In this document: one piece after another, positions 60,662-64,000 of the stretch
Position numbering within the stretch: the stretch's first letter is position 1
Layout of the letters: each line of letters starts with the position of its first letter
Assembly: GCF_900156865.1 (NCBI RefSeq)
Contig: NZ_LT732529.1
Location: forward strand, 4,082,511 to 4,146,510
From: Litchfieldia sinesaloumensis
Lineage (GTDB): Bacteria > Bacillota > Bacilli > Bacillales > Bacillaceae_L
Direction: 5' to 3'
Length of the DNA stretch: 64,000 bases
The notes under the pieces: generated by a model
The model's database searches: none
What the model was told of the DNA's origin: nothing
Seen by the model: only the letters and a program-made list of their open reading frames with translations
Translations under genes and position numbers: made by a program

Positions 60662-61582
60662 ATGAAAATCAAATGGCTTTTATTTATGATGGCTTTCACT
60701 ATTACAACCGTGCTAGCAGGATGTGAACCATTGCTTGTCCTCGATCCAAAGGGTCCTCAAGCAGAAAGGCAAGCACGTGATATCTTGCTATCAATTGGAA
60801 TCATGTCGGTTGTGATTATAGTTGTTTTTATCTTGTTAATTTATATGTTAGTCAAATATCGCGCTTCAAAGATGCCAGAGGATTACGAACCACCACATAT
60901 CGAAGGGAATCCTTGGGTTGAAGCGATTTGTATTGGAATCCCAGTTCTAATTGTTGGTTATCTTTCATTTGTATCTGTTCAAAGTAACTACATTGTTGAA
61001 TCAACACCACAAGGTTATGAAAATCAAGAACCATTGGTTATTTATGCATCATCTTCTGATTGGAAATGGCATTTTAGCTACCCAGAAGAAGATATTGAAA
61101 CCGTCAATTACTTATACGTTCCAACCGATCGACCACTTGAGTTCAGACTTTATTCTTACGGACCAATTACAAGTTTCTGGATTCCACAACTTGGCGGACA
61201 GAAATATGCCATGGCCGACATGATTACAACTTTGCATCTGGCGGCCGAGGAACAAGGTGAATTAATGGGGCGAAACGCTAACTTTAGTGGGAAAGGATTT
61301 GCTGAGAATACCTTTAGTGTAAAAGCTGTCCCTCAAAAAGAGTATGAGGAATGGGTAGATGAAGTTAAACAAACAGCGAAGCCTATCACTGAAGAAAAGT
61401 TTGAAGAGCTTCTAGAACCTGGACATCTTGGTCAAATGACCTTTACAGGAACTCATCTAGGGTTCGCACCACCACCCGAGCATAATCATGGATCAAATGA
61501 TGATTCTAGTGAGCATGAGGATCATTCAGAGCACGACGAACACGCAGAGCATGATGAACATTCAGACCACGAAGGTCACTAA
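60662..61582 (+). CDS. qoxA: Cytochrome aa3 quinol oxidase subunit II QoxA, with His-rich tail
   Basis: A 306-residue lipoprotein subunit II of the haem-copper quinol oxidase. The signal ends at a lipobox (TVLAGC) and two transmembrane helices follow (residues 40-62 and 83-102). The extracellular cupredoxin domain shows SSSDWKWHFSYPEEDIETVN and ITSFWIPQLGGQKYAM. It lacks CuA ligands, as expected for a quinol oxidase. The last 35 residues are almost all H, E, D and S (EHEDHSEHDEHAEHDE), a probable metal-binding tail. AAAGGAG precedes ATG 60662. It heads the qox operon. Confidence 0.95.
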   Translation: MKIKWLLFMMAFTITTVLAGCEPLLVLDPKGPQAERQARDILLSIGIMSVVIIVVFILLIYMLVKYRASKMPEDYEPPHIEGNPWVEAICIGIPVLIVGYLSFVSVQSNYIVESTPQGYENQEPLVIYASSSDWKWHFSYPEEDIETVNYLYVPTDRPLEFRLYSYGPITSFWIPQLGGQKYAMADMITTLHLAAEEQGELMGRNANFSGKGFAENTFSVKAVPQKEYEEWVDEVKQTAKPITEEKFEELLEPGHLGQMTFTGTHLGFAPPPEHNHGSNDDSSEHEDHSEHDEHAEHDEHSDHEGH

Positions 61583-61640
61583 TTTATAAATAAGACTAAG
61601 AACGCCGAATTTTCAATTCAATTGAAAGGAGTAACAACGG

Positions 61641-63590
61641 ATGGAATTCTTCGAACGATTTGCCATACCACATCCAAGTCCTGCCATCTATGCAGCGATG
61701 GTCGCAATTGGACTTACCGTAATCGGAATCATTGCCGGTTTAACCTATTTTAAAAAATGGGGTTACCTCTGGCGTGAATGGTTAACAACGGTTGACCATA
61801 AACGAATCGGAATTATGTATTTAATCTCCGCCCTAATCATGTTATTCCGTGGTGGAGTAGATGCGATTATGATGCGTGCACAACTTGCTGCACCAGAAAA
61901 TCAATTATTAGACGCACAGCACTACAATGAAATTTTTACAACGCATGGTGTCATAATGATCATGTTCATGGCGATGCCGTTCATCATTGGTTTTATGAAC
62001 TACGTTGTTCCTCTGCAAATTGGAGCACGTGACGTAGCATTTCCACGCCTAAATGCGATTAGTTTCTGGCTCTTCTTTATGGGGGCAATGTTATTTAATA
62101 TATCCTTTGTAATAGGTGGTTCACCTGATGCGGGTTGGACATCATATTTCCCACTGGCGGGTAATGAGTTCAGTAAATCAGTTGGAACGAACTATTATAT
62201 GATTGCATTACAGATCTCAGGTCTTGGTACGTTGATGACCGGGGTTAATATGATTACGACCATTATGAAAATGAGAGCACCTGGCATGACGCTCATGAAA
62301 ATGCCGATGTTCACATGGTCTACATTAATCGCAAACCTTATTATCGTAACAGTATTCCCAGTACTAACAGTTGCACTAGCAATGGGAACAATGGACCGAT
62401 TATTCGGTACACACTTCTTTGCAAGTACCAATGGTGGAATGGATATGCTTTGGGCAAACTTATTCTGGGTTTGGGGACATCCGGAAGTTTATATCTTAAT
62501 CCTTCCAGCTTTCGGTATTTATAGTGAAATTATTTCAACCTTTGCAGGAAGAAACTTATATGGGTACAAATCAATGGTTGGATCCATGGTTATTATTTCA
62601 GTTCTTTCATGTCTCGTTTGGGCTCACCACTTCTTTACGATGGGGCAGGGCGCTGCAGCAAACAGCTTCTTCTCAATCACAACAATGGCTATTGCTGTGC
62701 CAACGGGTGTGAAAATCTTTAACTGGTTACTCACACTATGGAAAGGGAAAATCCGAATGACAGTTCCAATGCTGTATTCAATTGGATTTATTCCATTATT
62801 CACAATCGGTGGGGTAACTGGGGTCATGCTTGCAATGTCTGCAGCGGATTATCAGTATCACAATACGATGTTCCTTGTAGCTCACTTCCATAATACAATT
62901 ATTCCTGGTGTTGTATATGCGATGCTTGCTGCACTCACTTATTACTGGCCAAAAATGTTTGGCTTTATGTTAAATGAACGAATCGGAAAATGGACATTCT
63001 GGGCACTATCTATTGGATTCGTCTTAGCATTCTTCCCAATGTATATTACGGGATTAGACGGTCAAGCACGCCGTATGTACACATACTCAGAAAGCACAGG
63101 CTTTGGTTTGCTAAATATGGTTTCATTTATTGGTGCAGGCATTATGGCAATTGGTTTTGCGCTAATTGTGTACAATGTATACTACAGCATCCGCTACGCT
63201 TCCAGAGATATCAGCAGCGATCCATGGGATGCACGTACATTAGAATGGGCAACACATACACCAGTTCCAGAGTATAACTTCGCGCTTACACCAAGTGTGA
63301 ATTCAAGTGAGCCTTTCTGGGATGATAAAAAGAATAAGCATAAGTTATTCCCAGGTAAAATTGAAAAGATTCACATGCCAAATAAGAGTGGTCTTCCATT
63401 TGTTATGAGTAGTATTTTCTTTGTTTGGGGCTTTGCCTTTGTATTTGCAATTTGGCCACTATTGATTGTTTCTACAATTGGTATCTTTGTTTGTATGGCA
63501 TACCGCTCATTTGAAAAAGACCCTGGACATTACATTCCAGTTGAAAAGATAAAAGAAACAGAAGAAAAACTAGGAGGTGCTAAGCTATGA
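61641..63590 (+). CDS. qoxB: Cytochrome aa3 quinol oxidase subunit I QoxB
   Basis: A 649-residue catalytic subunit with about fourteen helices that reduces oxygen to water and pumps protons. The low-spin haem region has NEIFTTHGVIMIMFMAMPF. The binuclear centre shows WVWGHPEVYILILPAFG (His-Tyr pair), WAHHFFTMG (CuB histidines) and VAHFHNTIIPGVVY (haem ligands). Length is normal for QoxB. AAAGGAG precedes ATG, and it overlaps qoxC by four bases. Confidence 0.97.
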   Translation: MEFFERFAIPHPSPAIYAAMVAIGLTVIGIIAGLTYFKKWGYLWREWLTTVDHKRIGIMYLISALIMLFRGGVDAIMMRAQLAAPENQLLDAQHYNEIFTTHGVIMIMFMAMPFIIGFMNYVVPLQIGARDVAFPRLNAISFWLFFMGAMLFNISFVIGGSPDAGWTSYFPLAGNEFSKSVGTNYYMIALQISGLGTLMTGVNMITTIMKMRAPGMTLMKMPMFTWSTLIANLIIVTVFPVLTVALAMGTMDRLFGTHFFASTNGGMDMLWANLFWVWGHPEVYILILPAFGIYSEIISTFAGRNLYGYKSMVGSMVIISVLSCLVWAHHFFTMGQGAAANSFFSITTMAIAVPTGVKIFNWLLTLWKGKIRMTVPMLYSIGFIPLFTIGGVTGVMLAMSAADYQYHNTMFLVAHFHNTIIPGVVYAMLAALTYYWPKMFGFMLNERIGKWTFWALSIGFVLAFFPMYITGLDGQARRMYTYSESTGFGLLNMVSFIGAGIMAIGFALIVYNVYYSIRYASRDISSDPWDARTLEWATHTPVPEYNFALTPSVNSSEPFWDDKKNKHKLFPGKIEKIHMPNKSGLPFVMSSIFFVWGFAFVFAIWPLLIVSTIGIFVCMAYRSFEKDPGHYIPVEKIKETEEKLGGAKL

Positions 63591-64000
63591 AGTTAGATCA
63601 CTCGCAACCTCTAGAATATAGTTCGCACCAAAACCAGTTAAATATTTTCGGTTTCTGGATTTTCCTTGGTGCTGAAATTATGCTTTTCGCAACCTTATTT
63701 ACTTCGTACTTCACGTTAGAGAATCGTGTTGGAAGCGGTCCGTCAGGTGCAGAAATTTTTGAAATTACACCTGTCTTAATAGAAACACTGTTACTCCTAA
63801 CGAGTAGTTTTACAATTGGTCTTGGAATTCACGCTATGCGTCTTGGTAGACAAAAGGCTATGGTAGGATTTTTTGCAGTGACACTCCTCCTTGGTTTAGC
63901 ATTCTTAGGAGTAGAAATTTATGAGTTTGTTCATTATGTCCATGTTGGAGCAGGTTTACAAACAAGTGCTTTCACAGCTATCTTGTTAACAACCTTAGGA
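63587..64000 (+). CDS. qoxC: Cytochrome aa3 quinol oxidase subunit III QoxC (3' truncated by window)
   Basis: The first 138 codons are present and the frame stays open to the window end. The N-terminus is followed by helices NIFGFWIFLGAEIMLFATLF and LLLTSSFTIGLGIHAMRLG, typical of subunit III. It overlaps qoxB by four bases (ATGA) with TAGGAGG upstream. qoxD is expected beyond the window. Confidence 0.95.
   Translation, partial: MKLDHSQPLEYSSHQNQLNIFGFWIFLGAEIMLFATLFTSYFTLENRVGSGPSGAEIFEITPVLIETLLLLTSSFTIGLGIHAMRLGRQKAMVGFFAVTLLLGLAFLGVEIYEFVHYVHVGAGLQTSAFTAILLTTLG

Overview
The window looks like a chromosomal segment of a low-GC Gram-positive bacterium of the family Bacillaceae. Evidence: AGGAGG-type ribosome binding sites, frequent TTG and GTG starts, many intrinsic terminators, a CwlO-type peptidoglycan endopeptidase, a YvfRSTU-like ABC/two-component operon, YxiN/DbpA, YueI and a qox quinol oxidase operon. 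The species cannot be fixed from sequence alone. No rRNA, tRNA, IS element, prophage or CRISPR array was found.

Layout. 1-6.6 kb: the 3' end of queF with a queuosine-precursor transporter, an ATP-grasp ligase, an MFS exporter, CwlO, a hotdog thioesterase and an AbrB-family membrane protein. 6.6-16.8 kb: DinB protein, a LytTR regulator next to a CoA-transferase, small membrane proteins, an orphan Dpp/Opp-type permease pair, a polar amino-acid ABC operon and an HD hydrolase. 16.8-20.1 kb: a self-regulated TetR plus ABC-2 exporter operon. 20.1-26.1 kb: a sugar symporter, a ROK repressor, transketolase and transaldolase; the transporter and tkt share a near-identical promoter/operator layout. 26.1-27.2 kb: a non-coding array of about nineteen 52-bp repeats. 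28.3-37.4 kb: a nitrate-response two-component pair (NreBC-like), an eight-gene operon for an unusual molybdenum nitrate-reductase-like complex with cytochrome-b-like, 4Fe-4S and Rieske subunits, a NarK transporter fused to a PAS domain, and a GAF protein resembling NreA. 37.7-45.8 kb: a Crp/Fnr regulator, an MFS exporter, DbpA, YueI and a YvfRSTU-like operon. 46.0-57.6 kb: a second NarK-PAS protein, a hemerythrin-like protein, two small unknown proteins, narGHJI, an HMA protein, an FNR-type regulator with N-terminal cysteines, and flavodoxin. 57.7-60.3 kb: a ring-cleaving dioxygenase and flavin reductase behind an MhqR-type operator, then a VanW protein. 60.3-64 kb: qoxABC, cut by the window end.

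The genes suggest a facultative nitrate respirer. Nitrate would enter through two NarK-PAS proteins, each linked to its own reductase (the Rieske-linked complex and NarGHI). Expression is probably set by NreABC-like sensing and two Crp/Fnr proteins, while qox serves oxygen respiration. The observations most worth following are the two transporter-PAS fusions, the Rieske-containing nitrate-reductase-like operon, and a dense DnaA-box cluster between narJ and narI. Also notable are the intergenic repeats, including two related elements directly in front of nar genes.
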